Shown here: positions 1 through 7,223 of the stretch, piece by piece | How the letters are laid out: every line of letters starts with the position of its first letter | How positions within the stretch are numbered: position 1 is the first letter of the stretch | Assembly: GCA_003551005.1 (NCBI GenBank) | Contig: PULR01000063.1 | Span: 1-64,000 of the forward strand | Origin: Mollicutes bacterium | Lineage (GTDB): Bacteria; Bacillota_I; Bacilli_A; Izemoplasmatales; Izemoplasmataceae | Direction: 5' to 3' | DNA: 64,000 bases | Translations under genes and position numbers: made by a program | Notes under the pieces: generated by a model | Told to the model about the DNA's origin: nothing | Databases searched by the model: none | What the model saw: only the letters and a program-made list of their open reading frames with translations

Positions 1-563
1 CGCAATGCCACGAGATCATGGATTACTTGATGGTGCAGTTCAGCGATTCGAAGGACATCCATTTCAACTACTACTTCGACACGCCCGAAGGCGAGCTGGC
101 CGAGCGGGACATCACCCTGCGGGTGCGCACCATCCGCAAGGAGAAACACACCTCCTATCACCTCACCCTCAAGGTGCCCACCATCGACGAAGCGACCTAT
201 CTCGAATACCACCAGCGCCTGAGCGAACGCGAGATGCGCCGGATGGTCTACAACAACGAACTGCCCGAAGGCGAGATCAAGGACCTGGATTCCATCCACG
301 GCGGCGAGGTCCGCAACGTGAACATGATTCGCGTCAACCGCGTCTACGCGGAGTATCTCGACTTTTATGTCTACTTCGACAAGATCTCCCACCGGGGCCG
401 CACCTACTATGAAATCGGCACCCGCATCGATTCGTCCAAGGCCGAGGTGAATGAAGAGCAGGCCCAGGCCTTCAAGGACCTCCTCGCGGCTTTCGACATC
501 ACCTTCAAGCAGACGGACCGCCGCTCGCGGAAGTTCCGCTACCGCCCGAGACAAGGCGACTAA
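1..563 (+). CDS. CYTH-domain protein (triphosphatase-like), 5' end cut by window
   Basis: The reading frame is open from base 3 and enters from outside the window, so the true start is missing. The visible ~186 residues carry features of the CYTH fold (thiamine triphosphatase / class IV adenylate cyclase superfamily, as in Bacillus YjbK): a YFDTPEGELAERD strand, then TLRVRTIR, then YHLTLKVP, all with the alternating charged residues that line the tunnel. The usual N-terminal E-x-E-x-K motif would lie just upstream of the window. CYTH proteins hydrolyse inorganic or organic triphosphates with Mg2+; the substrate cannot be read from sequence. It converges on the antiporter operon and is separated from it only by a shared terminator. 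Confidence 0.8.
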   Translation, partial: QCHEIMDYLMVQFSDSKDIHFNYYFDTPEGELAERDITLRVRTIRKEKHTSYHLTLKVPTIDEATYLEYHQRLSEREMRRMVYNNELPEGEIKDLDSIHGGEVRNVNMIRVNRVYAEYLDFYVYFDKISHRGRTYYEIGTRIDSSKAEVNEEQAQAFKDLLAAFDITFKQTDRRSRKFRYRPRQGD

Positions 564-570
564 AAAAAGA

Positions 571-620
571 AACCGGCCCGCTCGTCTGGGAGTCATCCCA
601 GAGCAAGCAGGCCGGTTTTT
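571..620. terminator. Bidirectional hairpin terminator
   Basis: AACCGGCC (571-578) pairs with GGCCGGTT (610-617), with an inner CTGGG/CCCAG stem. T-runs lie on one side and A-runs on the other, so it can serve both the CYTH gene (+) and the antiporter operon (-). Confidence 0.85.
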
Positions 621-632
621 GTTATGGGCGGT

Positions 633-2234
633 TCAAAGCAGTACGAAGTAAACGCCGAGCACGGCCAGGTAGATCACCAGCAGATAGTTCGCCGTCTCGA
701 AGGCCAACCGGAACTTTCCGACGCGGGCGAGCGTACGGAACCCGCGGCTGAGCACGAACCTGACGAACAAGGCGCCAAAAGCAACCATGACGAGGAACTC
801 GAGCAGCCCGCCGAGGGTGAAGCGCGAGACATGCGCCAGATCCACATCGAGCAGCGTTTCGGCAAGCGGCACATGAAACAGACCGAACGCCATGCAGGCC
901 CCGGCGATCAACACCAGCGGCAGGACTTTGTGGATGTGGCTGAAGGGATAGCTCAGCTTTTTCTCACCGAAGAAAATCGCTGAAAGCTTGACGAAACCGG
1001 CGACGCTGCCGACGTTGATCAAGAAGACGGCATAGTAAAGCAGAGGCTCCCCTTCCAGCGCCCCGGTGATGAAAGACTTGGAGACATAGCCGTTTGTCAG
1101 CGGCGCACCGGCGATGGAGAGCATTCCGATGAACATCATCACAGTGGTCACAGGCATGGACTTTGCCACCCCGCGGATCTTGGCGAGCTCTTTCGTGCGA
1201 TAGACGACCACGATCAACCCGGCGCCAAGGAAGAGCAGCGCCTTGAAGAGCGCATGGTTGAGCACATGCAGCAACCCGCCCGAATAGCCGTCCATGACGA
1301 CGAGACCGACGAGGATGATGCCCAGCTGCGCGAGGGTGCTGTAGGCGAGCAGCTCCTTGATGTTCGTCTGCAGCACCGCGAAGACGGCGCCCACAAAGCC
1401 GGTCGCGAGACCGACGATCAAGAAGAAGGTCTCATACTCGATGCCGGCGGGTGCGAACATGTCGTTGAGGCGGATGAACATGTAGATGCCCGCCTTGACG
1501 ATGATGCCCGAAAGCAAGGCGCTGATCGGACTCGGGGCCGCGCCATGGGCCTTCGGCAGCCAGCTGAACAGCGGAAAAAGGGCCGCCTTGACGGTCGCGC
1601 CCGTCATCATCAGCACGAACGAAAGCTGAATGACTCTGTAATCGCCATGCCCGGCCATCTCGCCGCCGATAGCGGCGATGTTGAGCGTGCCGAAACTGTA
1701 ATATAGCAGAATCACGCCGATCAGGAAAGCAAGCACGCCGGCGGTGTTGATGAGCAGATAATAGATGCCCGCGCGGATCGAACTGCCGATCTTGCGGAAG
1801 GCGATCAGCACGGTGACAATGATCGTCATGAGCTCGAGGAAGACAAACAGGTTGAACAGGTCATTGGTCTGCAGCACGCCCATGAAGACACCCTGCAAAA
1901 ACAACAGGAAAAACAGGAACGTCGGGGAGGAATCGTGCTCGTCGTAGGTGTAGATGAGCACCATCCACCAGAGGAACAGCGACATGAACACGAACGGCAG
2001 GCTGAGCCGGTCGTTCAAAAGCGAGATGCCGATGCGCTCCTCCCAGCCGCCGATGACGATCAGCGTCTCGGAGAAGTCGGCCTGGAAATGCAGGGCATAA
2101 ACCACCGCAAAGACGGTGAGCACCGCCTGCATCACGAGGGCGATTTCGTGCGAACGCCTGGGCTGCAGCACATAAATCACAATCGCGGTGAGCACGGGCA
2201 GGAAGATCAGCAGCAGGGCGATGTTCGCCATCAT
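633..2234 (-). CDS. mrpD: Na+/H+ antiporter subunit D (MrpD/MbhH-type, NuoN/M-like)
   Basis: A 533-residue, roughly 14-helix membrane protein of the proton-translocating NuoL/M/N family. Visible hallmarks are the helix with FVFLELMTI (conserved Glu), SWLPKAHGAAPSPISALL followed by IIVKAGIY (conserved Lys), and LNHALFKALLFL. It is the last gene of the seven-gene operon, overlapping subunit C by 4 bases, and it is followed immediately by the terminator at 571-620. In Mrp complexes MrpA and MrpD are the two large ion-pumping subunits; here only the D-type one is present, as in the membrane arm of archaeal Mbh hydrogenases. The role in Na+/H+ exchange is inferred from family and operon. Confidence 0.92.
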   Translation of the reverse strand: MMANIALLLIFLPVLTAIVIYVLQPRRSHEIALVMQAVLTVFAVVYALHFQADFSETLIVIGGWEERIGISLLNDRLSLPFVFMSLFLWWMVLIYTYDEHDSSPTFLFFLLFLQGVFMGVLQTNDLFNLFVFLELMTIIVTVLIAFRKIGSSIRAGIYYLLINTAGVLAFLIGVILLYYSFGTLNIAAIGGEMAGHGDYRVIQLSFVLMMTGATVKAALFPLFSWLPKAHGAAPSPISALLSGIIVKAGIYMFIRLNDMFAPAGIEYETFFLIVGLATGFVGAVFAVLQTNIKELLAYSTLAQLGIILVGLVVMDGYSGGLLHVLNHALFKALLFLGAGLIVVVYRTKELAKIRGVAKSMPVTTVMMFIGMLSIAGAPLTNGYVSKSFITGALEGEPLLYYAVFLINVGSVAGFVKLSAIFFGEKKLSYPFSHIHKVLPLVLIAGACMAFGLFHVPLAETLLDVDLAHVSRFTLGGLLEFLVMVAFGALFVRFVLSRGFRTLARVGKFRLAFETANYLLVIYLAVLGVYFVLL

Positions 2235-2566
2235 GACGCATCACCCTTGCCGAAAATCTTCGACCACTCAATCGAGCCGTAGTGATGGAAGAGCTTGATA
2301 CAAAGCATCAACGCCAGCGCTGTGACGGTCGAGCCGATGACGATGGTGGTGATCATCAGCGCCTGCGGCAGCGGGTCGACGATGGCCACGACGTCCTCCC
2401 CGATAATCGGAATCGTCCCGCCCTCGAAGTTGCCGAGATTCAAAAACAGCAGGATGATGCCGGATTCGATGATGGTGATGCAGAAGACGCTCTTGATGAT
2501 GTTGTTGCTCGTGGCGAGACCGTAGAAACCGACGAGAATCACAATAAAAGTCAGTAGCGGATCCAT
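2231..2566 (-). CDS. mrpC: Na+/H+ antiporter subunit C (NuoK-like)
   Basis: A 111-residue, three-helix protein homologous to NuoK/MrpC/MbhG. It opens with a hydrophobic segment (FIVILVGFYGLA), then has ATSNNIIKSVFCITIIESGIIL, where the Glu in the second helix matches the buried carboxylate of NuoK, and ends in a third helix around TTIVIGSTVTALALML. Its length is typical for the family. It overlaps mrpD by 4 bases (ATGA) and follows the MrpB-type gene directly, consistent with translational coupling. Confidence 0.9.
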   Translation of the reverse strand: MDPLLTFIVILVGFYGLATSNNIIKSVFCITIIESGIILLFLNLGNFEGGTIPIIGEDVVAIVDPLPQALMITTIVIGSTVTALALMLCIKLFHHYGSIEWSKIFGKGDAS

Positions 2567-3271
2567 TCAACGACCCTCCTTGAGGAAGGCGGTGAAGATC
2601 GTCCACAGCCCGAAGGCAACCTTCAGACCGATGAGCACATTGAGGGTGACAAGATAGACGACCTGCCACTGCCGTCCGGCGGCCGGCGCGACGAAGTTGG
2701 TGAAAGCGGTCGAACGGGTGAAGAGGCTGAGCAGCGCCACGAGGATGATCGCCAGATAGAGCACTTTCTCGATGGTCACGATGCGCTTGATATCGGTCTC
2801 TTTATTTTTGTCGATGAAATAGAGGATGAGAATCGCCGTCGCGGCCAGGGCTCCGCCCTGGAAGCCTCCGCCCGGGGAGAGATGTCCATTGAGGATGATG
2901 TAGAGGCCGAATGCGAGCAGCAGCGGATAGACAAGCCTCGCAAAGGAGATGAACAGATCCGGGGTCTTGTATTTGTCGATCATGAAATTCGGGTTCTTGT
3001 CCGCGAAGTCGTGCTTGCTGACCCAGATGACGCCCGAGACGGCCACCAGCAGGATGCCCGCTTCAAACAGGCTGTCGAAGAGGCGATAATCCAGCAGGAT
3101 GCCGGTGACGAGGTTGTTCGAACCGGTCTCCTCGAAGCCGTGTTCGAAGAAATAATCCTTCGTCGCGTCGTTGTAGAGACTGGCGAGGTCGATGAGCGAA
3201 GCGGCGAAAAGACCGAAAACCACCGCCATGGCTGCAATCAGGATTAGTTTCCTACTCACCGAACTCAACAT
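2567..3271 (-). CDS. mrpB: Antiporter subunit B with N-terminal MbhE-like segment (fusion)
   Basis: 234 residues, longer than a typical MrpB (~140). Residues ~100-234 are a MnhB domain with the hallmark GHLSPGGGFQGGALAA. Residues ~1-100 contain a helix followed by NLVTGILLDYRLFDSLFEA, which resembles the MbhE segment (the distal part of MrpA's C-terminus) that is normally a separate gene in Mbh operons. The protein therefore appears to be an MbhE-MbhF fusion. The chosen ATG overlaps the upstream gene by 20 bases; a GTG at 3259 is an alternative start. It lies between the DUF4040 gene and mrpC, exactly where MbhE and MbhF are encoded in archaeal clusters. Confidence 0.85.
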   Translation of the reverse strand: MLSSVSRKLILIAAMAVVFGLFAASLIDLASLYNDATKDYFFEHGFEETGSNNLVTGILLDYRLFDSLFEAGILLVAVSGVIWVSKHDFADKNPNFMIDKYKTPDLFISFARLVYPLLLAFGLYIILNGHLSPGGGFQGGALAATAILILYFIDKNKETDIKRIVTIEKVLYLAIILVALLSLFTRSTAFTNFVAPAAGRQWQVVYLVTLNVLIGLKVAFGLWTIFTAFLKEGR

Positions 3272-3830
3272 CCTTGAAGGTCTGGACCTCGATGTCTGAA
3301 TAGTCCGCGGCCATTTCCTCGAGCTTGTGCATGAGGAGGCTCGATTCCTTTCCCTTCAGGTAATAAGTGCCGGTCTTTTCATCCTTGCTGACAATCAAGT
3401 CGACGTTGGTGCGTTCGCAGACATTCTGGTCGGGTCCCTCCATCTGGCAGATCATCGGGTCGTTGCAGATGTTCAGGTCCAGATGATAATGGTCCGTAAA
3501 CTGCTTGAGGAGGCGATAACCATACCCGGTGAACTCCTCGTCGCTGATGATGAAATCATCCATCGCCCGGTCCAGCACGATGAACTCGCGCTGACGGGAG
3601 ATGCTGATGACGTAGATAAGCGGGATGATCGCCGCCCCGATCGCCACTTCCGCAATGGCGACATCCGGGGCGTTGTTGATGACGTAAAGCGCCGAAACCA
3701 CTAACGAGAACGATGCAATCAGAATAATGATCGTGCGGTTGTTCTTGTGCAGCACGATCGCGATGGCGATGAAGATGAGCAGAATCTGCAGCGCATACGC
3801 CGTGATTTCCAGCAGTGTCAGATCAGCCAT
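3252..3830 (-). CDS. MbhD-like (DUF4040) antiporter subunit with soluble C-terminal domain
   Basis: 192 residues. The first ~85 form three helices containing VVSALYVINNAPDVAIAEVA, the DUF4040/MbhD signature that in classical Mrp complexes forms part of the C-terminal end of MrpA. The remaining ~105 residues are hydrophilic, with several Cys/acidic residues (NICNDPMICQ, then ERTNVDLIVSKDEK), and have no counterpart that I recognise in the standard subunit; they may form a cytoplasmic extension. Operon position between mrpG and the MrpB fusion matches Mbh gene order. It overlaps mrpG by 8 bases. Confidence 0.82.
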   Translation of the reverse strand: MADLTLLEITAYALQILLIFIAIAIVLHKNNRTIIILIASFSLVVSALYVINNAPDVAIAEVAIGAAIIPLIYVISISRQREFIVLDRAMDDFIISDEEFTGYGYRLLKQFTDHYHLDLNICNDPMICQMEGPDQNVCERTNVDLIVSKDEKTGTYYLKGKESSLLMHKLEEMAADYSDIEVQTFKDVEFGE

Positions 3831-4176
3831 TGTCCGCAGCCTCCTTCTCTTCGGCTTCCAGCCGCTTGATGGGCACGCCTGTCAGGAAGGCGCTCCGGAT
3901 GACGACATGCGCGCTGATGGGGTTCGTAATCAGCAGGAAGCCCACCAGCAGCAAGAATCGGATTAGATAACGATAACAAAAATACAACGGCCCTTCGTCA
4001 TGACACACGATGGAGATCACCATCAATGCAAAAAGGACTACCAGACTCGAAATCGTGTCGATGATGGTCGCCGAGAGAAACCGGGTGTAGAGATTCTTCA
4101 GCCGGAAGAGACTCACCATCCCGAAAACAATCAGAATCCAGCTGAGGACGAGAAGAGCCATCGGGATTACGGTCAT
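3823..4176 (-). CDS. mrpG: Na+/H+ antiporter subunit G
   Basis: 117 residues with three hydrophobic segments and the PhaG/MnhG signature LYTRFLSATIIDT after RLKNL, followed by a helix and a terminal helix containing LLVGFLLITNPISAHVV. It is a small scaffold subunit of Mrp-type antiporters. Its ATG overlaps the stop of mrpF (ATGA), so the two are probably co-translated. Confidence 0.88.
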   Translation of the reverse strand: MTVIPMALLVLSWILIVFGMVSLFRLKNLYTRFLSATIIDTISSLVVLFALMVISIVCHDEGPLYFCYRYLIRFLLLVGFLLITNPISAHVVIRSAFLTGVPIKRLEAEEKEAADNG

Positions 4177-4460
4177 TTTTCACGCCCCCCAGTCATGATG
4201 AATTTCGAAAGCAGCGTAATGGTCAGAAAGCCCACGATGCCATAGGCGATGGCGACATCAAGGACCAGCAGACTGTCGCTGACAGTGGCGAAGATCACCA
4301 CGAGCATGACCACCTTGATGCTGATCAGATTGACCATCAGGATGCGGTCCCAGATCGTCGGACCGATGAGCAGCCGGACAAGCCCGGCACCGATCGCGAG
4401 GATGAGCACGAACATCGTGAAATAGAGGAACCCTTCTAAAACAGCGCTGATCTCAAGCAT
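4173..4460 (-). CDS. mrpF: Na+/H+ antiporter subunit F
   Basis: 95 residues with three helices and the MnhF signature GPTIWDRILMVNLISIKVV, followed by LLVLDVAIAYGIVGF. The ATG at 4460 sits after GGAGGGACCTTTG and overlaps the stop of mrpE by one base (TGATG); the TTG one codon earlier is less likely. It is a small membrane subunit of the antiporter. Confidence 0.9.
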   Translation of the reverse strand: MLEISAVLEGFLYFTMFVLILAIGAGLVRLLIGPTIWDRILMVNLISIKVVMLVVIFATVSDSLLVLDVAIAYGIVGFLTITLLSKFIMTGGREK

Positions 4461-4963
4461 CAAAGGTCCCTCCTTTTGCGTCTGAGCAGCCGCTCGAATC
4501 GCTCACGGATCGGCGCCTCCACTTCCTCGCGGGACACCCCGATGCGGGATAAGGTGAGCACGGTCACGGTACGCTTTTTCATGTTGCTGTCGATGGTGAT
4601 CGTCCCCGGCGTCAGGGTGATCGAATTCGCGACGATGCCGACGTCGATGTCGGCCTCGACATCGAGCTGCATCGTGAAGACGATCGGCTCATAATGCCGG
4701 AAAATCAGGTTGAGGATGAAGATAATCGCCGCCTGAAAGATTCCGACTAACAAAAAAAAGACATAGTGGATCAAACGCCACGGCGAGAAGGAGCGATAAC
4801 TCTGCCCCTCCCCATAGACAGTCCGATGGGTCACCTCAGTCAGGACCACCGGAATCACGACGCCGGCGAGCACGGTCTCCGGCGAGAAGTTGAGGGCAAA
4901 GAGAAACCAGAACGCCACCAGGATCAGAAACAGTTTATAGCGGAGCTTGATGTATTCAAGCAT
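4460..4963 (-). CDS. mrpE: Na+/H+ antiporter subunit E
   Basis: 167 residues from the ATG at 4963, chosen because AAGG stands 8 bases upstream. It has two or three N-terminal helices followed by a C-terminal cytoplasmic domain with NSITLTPGTITID, the signature of the MrpE/MbhA family, and a basic tail (RLLRRKRRDL). It is the first gene of the antiporter operon, as in Mbh clusters where MbhA comes first. Confidence 0.9.
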   Translation of the reverse strand: MLEYIKLRYKLFLILVAFWFLFALNFSPETVLAGVVIPVVLTEVTHRTVYGEGQSYRSFSPWRLIHYVFFLLVGIFQAAIIFILNLIFRHYEPIVFTMQLDVEADIDVGIVANSITLTPGTITIDSNMKKRTVTVLTLSRIGVSREEVEAPIRERFERLLRRKRRDL

Positions 4964-4999
4964 GCCTTTCACCTTCTGTTCTTTTGCAAAATCACTGAT

Positions 5000-5008
5000 A
5001 TTATAACA
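5000..5008 (-). promoter_or_regulatory. Extended -10 promoter of the antiporter operon
   Basis: On the minus strand TGTTATAAT forms an extended -10 element (TGnTATAAT) about 37 bases upstream of the mrpE start. No convincing -35 box was seen. It is the only promoter-like element upstream of the seven overlapping genes. Confidence 0.55.
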
Positions 5009-5066
5009 GATTCACCAGTTAAATAAAACGTTTAGATGTCCTCGGGGCAAGCGTCATTCATGGTAT

Positions 5067-5900
5067 TCACCGCTTCGATGTACGATGAAGCCGCCACAAG
5101 CTAACCGGCAGCACCCCGAAGACAAACACCGCAGGCAGGGCCACCTCGAGTTCAGGAATCGCATCGAACGCGCCTTCGAAAACCCCGCGCCGCCAGAGGG
5201 TGTAAAAACCGTTGTGCGTCAGATGGATGAGAATCGGCACCCAGATCGAACGACTCCAGATGAAAGCGAGCCCGACCACAAGTCCGAGCGCGAAGGCGAC
5301 CAGCCCATCGACCACGTTCATCTGATACACCGCGAACAAAAAGGCAGTCAGCACGAGACTCATCCACAGCGACGCCCGCTGGCGTTCGAATACGCGGAAA
5401 AGAATGCCGCGGAAGAAAATCTCCTCGAAGAAAGGGGCGAACAGCACCATCGCGAACACCATCGCCGTCGCCTCCCCTTCCGCGACCACCTCGAGCCGCG
5501 ACTGCAGCTCCGCGAGAGTCACGGGAAAGAAATGCCGCACCAGCCGCAGCAAAGAGCTGCTCAAGAAGACAATCGACACGCCGATGGGGATGGCAAGAAG
5601 CAGACTGTTTTGCCTCGGGGGATAGAGCCGCGAGTGACGGATGAAATCACGCCGCAGAAGGAAGCGGACGGCGCCATAAAGAAGGCTCAGCACCGCCACC
5701 ACGAAAAGCAGCCCGTAGAAATCCAGCCGGAAGAGCCAGACATGCAGGGCTTCCTCACCCAAGTCCAGTCCGGCCAGCGCCAAAAGATGGAAGAACGCCT
5801 CGGCGCCGTGGGTGAACAGCAGGTTGAGAAGCAGAGCACTCAGGGAGAGGATAAGCACCACCGAGACGAGCCTCGCGAAAAAAAGCAGCGTGGATTTCAA
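5067..5900 (-). CDS. CPBP family intramembrane glutamic/metallo-protease
   Basis: A 277-residue protein with about eight helices and the CPBP (CAAX protease and bacteriocin-processing) motif FFEEIFFRGILFRVFERQ, which supplies the catalytic EE and R, plus the downstream HLTHNGFYTL motif carrying the metal/active-site His. Such enzymes are membrane proteases in prenyl-protein processing, bacteriocin immunity or signal-protein shedding; nothing here identifies a substrate. Its start overlaps the end of the methyltransferase gene by 4 bases, so both form one minus-strand unit. Confidence 0.85.
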   Translation of the reverse strand: MKSTLLFFARLVSVVLILSLSALLLNLLFTHGAEAFFHLLALAGLDLGEEALHVWLFRLDFYGLLFVVAVLSLLYGAVRFLLRRDFIRHSRLYPPRQNSLLLAIPIGVSIVFLSSSLLRLVRHFFPVTLAELQSRLEVVAEGEATAMVFAMVLFAPFFEEIFFRGILFRVFERQRASLWMSLVLTAFLFAVYQMNVVDGLVAFALGLVVGLAFIWSRSIWVPILIHLTHNGFYTLWRRGVFEGAFDAIPELEVALPAVFVFGVLPVSLWRLHRTSKR

Positions 5901-6574
5901 TCCGACGCCTCCCGTCTTTGAAATACGTACAGCCGGTTCTCCTGTTCACGGTTTTTCCCCAACCACACTTTCGTCTCTTGAATGCAGGTGAAAGCGGGGG
6001 CGAAACGTTCGAACCAGGCAGCGTCACCATGGTTCAGAAGATATAGACCGCCAGGCTCCTGATACAAGGACTCCTCCACGTGTTCAAGCCCCTCGGCTTC
6101 AAGCGTCTCGGCGTCTAGATAAGGATTCATTTTCACCAGCAGCCTGCCCCCGGGTTTCAAGATGCGCGCAAGGGCATCGATCGTCCGCAGAGCATCGGCC
6201 TCGGTCAGGTTGTCGAGGATGTTGGAGAGAATCGCCCCGTCGAAGGCTGAATCCGCGAACACATCGAGCACTTCTGTCGACCCCTGCTTGAGATGGACAC
6301 TCCCGCCGGCCTTGGCGAATAATGCCTCGGCGGCCTCGAGGGCGCTGCTCGATAAATCCACGCCCGTGCACTCGGCCTGTCGCACCTTCGAAAGACGCAA
6401 AAGCATCCGTCCCGACCCGCAGCCGAAGTCCAGCACGCGTCCGCGCGCCTCGACAAGCGTATCCAGCGCGGCATCCAATGTTTCATCCCCGCTGCTCAGC
6501 GAGGCTTCCGCCGAGGATTCGTGCCCGGCGAAGACCTGATCCCAGAAACGACGTGTCTGCTCATAAGCAGCCAT
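5897..6574 (-). CDS. Class I SAM-dependent methyltransferase
   Basis: 225 residues with the SAM-binding glycine loop VLDFGCGSGRMLLRL near residue 47, the acidic residue in TGVDLSSSAL, and a later AILSNILDNL / LARILKPGGRLLVKM pair typical of the Methyltransf_11/25 group. The start ATG follows GAGGAGGACACCGG. The substrate is unknown. It overlaps the CAAX protease gene and lies just downstream of a Nudix hydrolase gene. Confidence 0.85.
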   Translation of the reverse strand: MAAYEQTRRFWDQVFAGHESSAEASLSSGDETLDAALDTLVEARGRVLDFGCGSGRMLLRLSKVRQAECTGVDLSSSALEAAEALFAKAGGSVHLKQGSTEVLDVFADSAFDGAILSNILDNLTEADALRTIDALARILKPGGRLLVKMNPYLDAETLEAEGLEHVEESLYQEPGGLYLLNHGDAAWFERFAPAFTCIQETKVWLGKNREQENRLYVFQRREASD

Positions 6575-6593
6575 CCGGTGTCCTCCTCATCAT

Positions 6594-7133
6594 TCAAGTC
6601 TCGAGCGAAAGCAGCGCGATGACGGTCTTCGCATCCTGTATGTCGCCGCTTTTCGCCAGCTGCACCGCTTCGTCTAGAGGCATCCTGACAATTTCAATGT
6701 CTTCGTCCTCATCCCCCTCGGGCGGCGCCTTTAGCAATTCAACCTCCTGGGCGACGAATATCTCGATCTGCTCGTTGGAGAAGCCGATGGCCGAGTAGAT
6801 GGTCGAGATCGGCTCGAGGTCCTTTGCACGATAGCCGGTCTCCTCTTCGAGCTCGCGCACGGCACAGACGCGTCCATCTTCCGTCGCCTCATCCTTCTTG
6901 CCCGCGGGGATCTCGAGACTGTCGACGCCCGCGGCATAGCGGTGCTGACGGACAAGCACGACTTCCTTTTCGGGTGTGATCGGCAGCACGGCGGCGGCCC
7001 CGACGTGCTCGACGACCACGCGCCGCCCTTCTTTTCCCGAAGGCAGCGCGACCGTATCCTCATAGACCTGCAGGAAGTCGCAATCGTATTTCAATTCACG
7101 CGCGAGTTGTTTTTCGCGCTTCACCATAGTCAT
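6594..7133 (-). CDS. nudF: Nudix hydrolase, ADP-ribose pyrophosphatase type
   Basis: 179 residues from the ATG at 7133, which follows GAAAGGAAAGGG; an upstream in-frame extension has no ribosome site. The Nudix box spans AGKKDEATEDGR followed by VCAVRELEEETGY, with all conserved Gly, Glu, Arg and paired Glu residues present. N-terminal strands (VVVEHVGAAAVLP, VVLVRQHRYA) and the LEIPAG lead-in match the ADP-ribose pyrophosphatase branch (NudF), which cleaves ADP-ribose to AMP and ribose 5-phosphate. It likely works in NAD turnover housekeeping. Confidence 0.88.
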   Translation of the reverse strand: MTMVKREKQLARELKYDCDFLQVYEDTVALPSGKEGRRVVVEHVGAAAVLPITPEKEVVLVRQHRYAAGVDSLEIPAGKKDEATEDGRVCAVRELEEETGYRAKDLEPISTIYSAIGFSNEQIEIFVAQEVELLKAPPEGDEDEDIEIVRMPLDEAVQLAKSGDIQDAKTVIALLSLET

Positions 7134-7223
7134 CCCTTTCCTTTCAGCACAAGTAAGCTCCTCAATCAGGGGCCTGCTCCCATTATGCGACAAACCCCCG
7201 CCGCTTGCAAGCGACGGGCGGTC

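Noticed and set aside
571-632. Hidden MrpA or hydrogenase genes after mrpD
   Set aside because: Only a terminator lies between the antiporter operon and the convergent CYTH gene.
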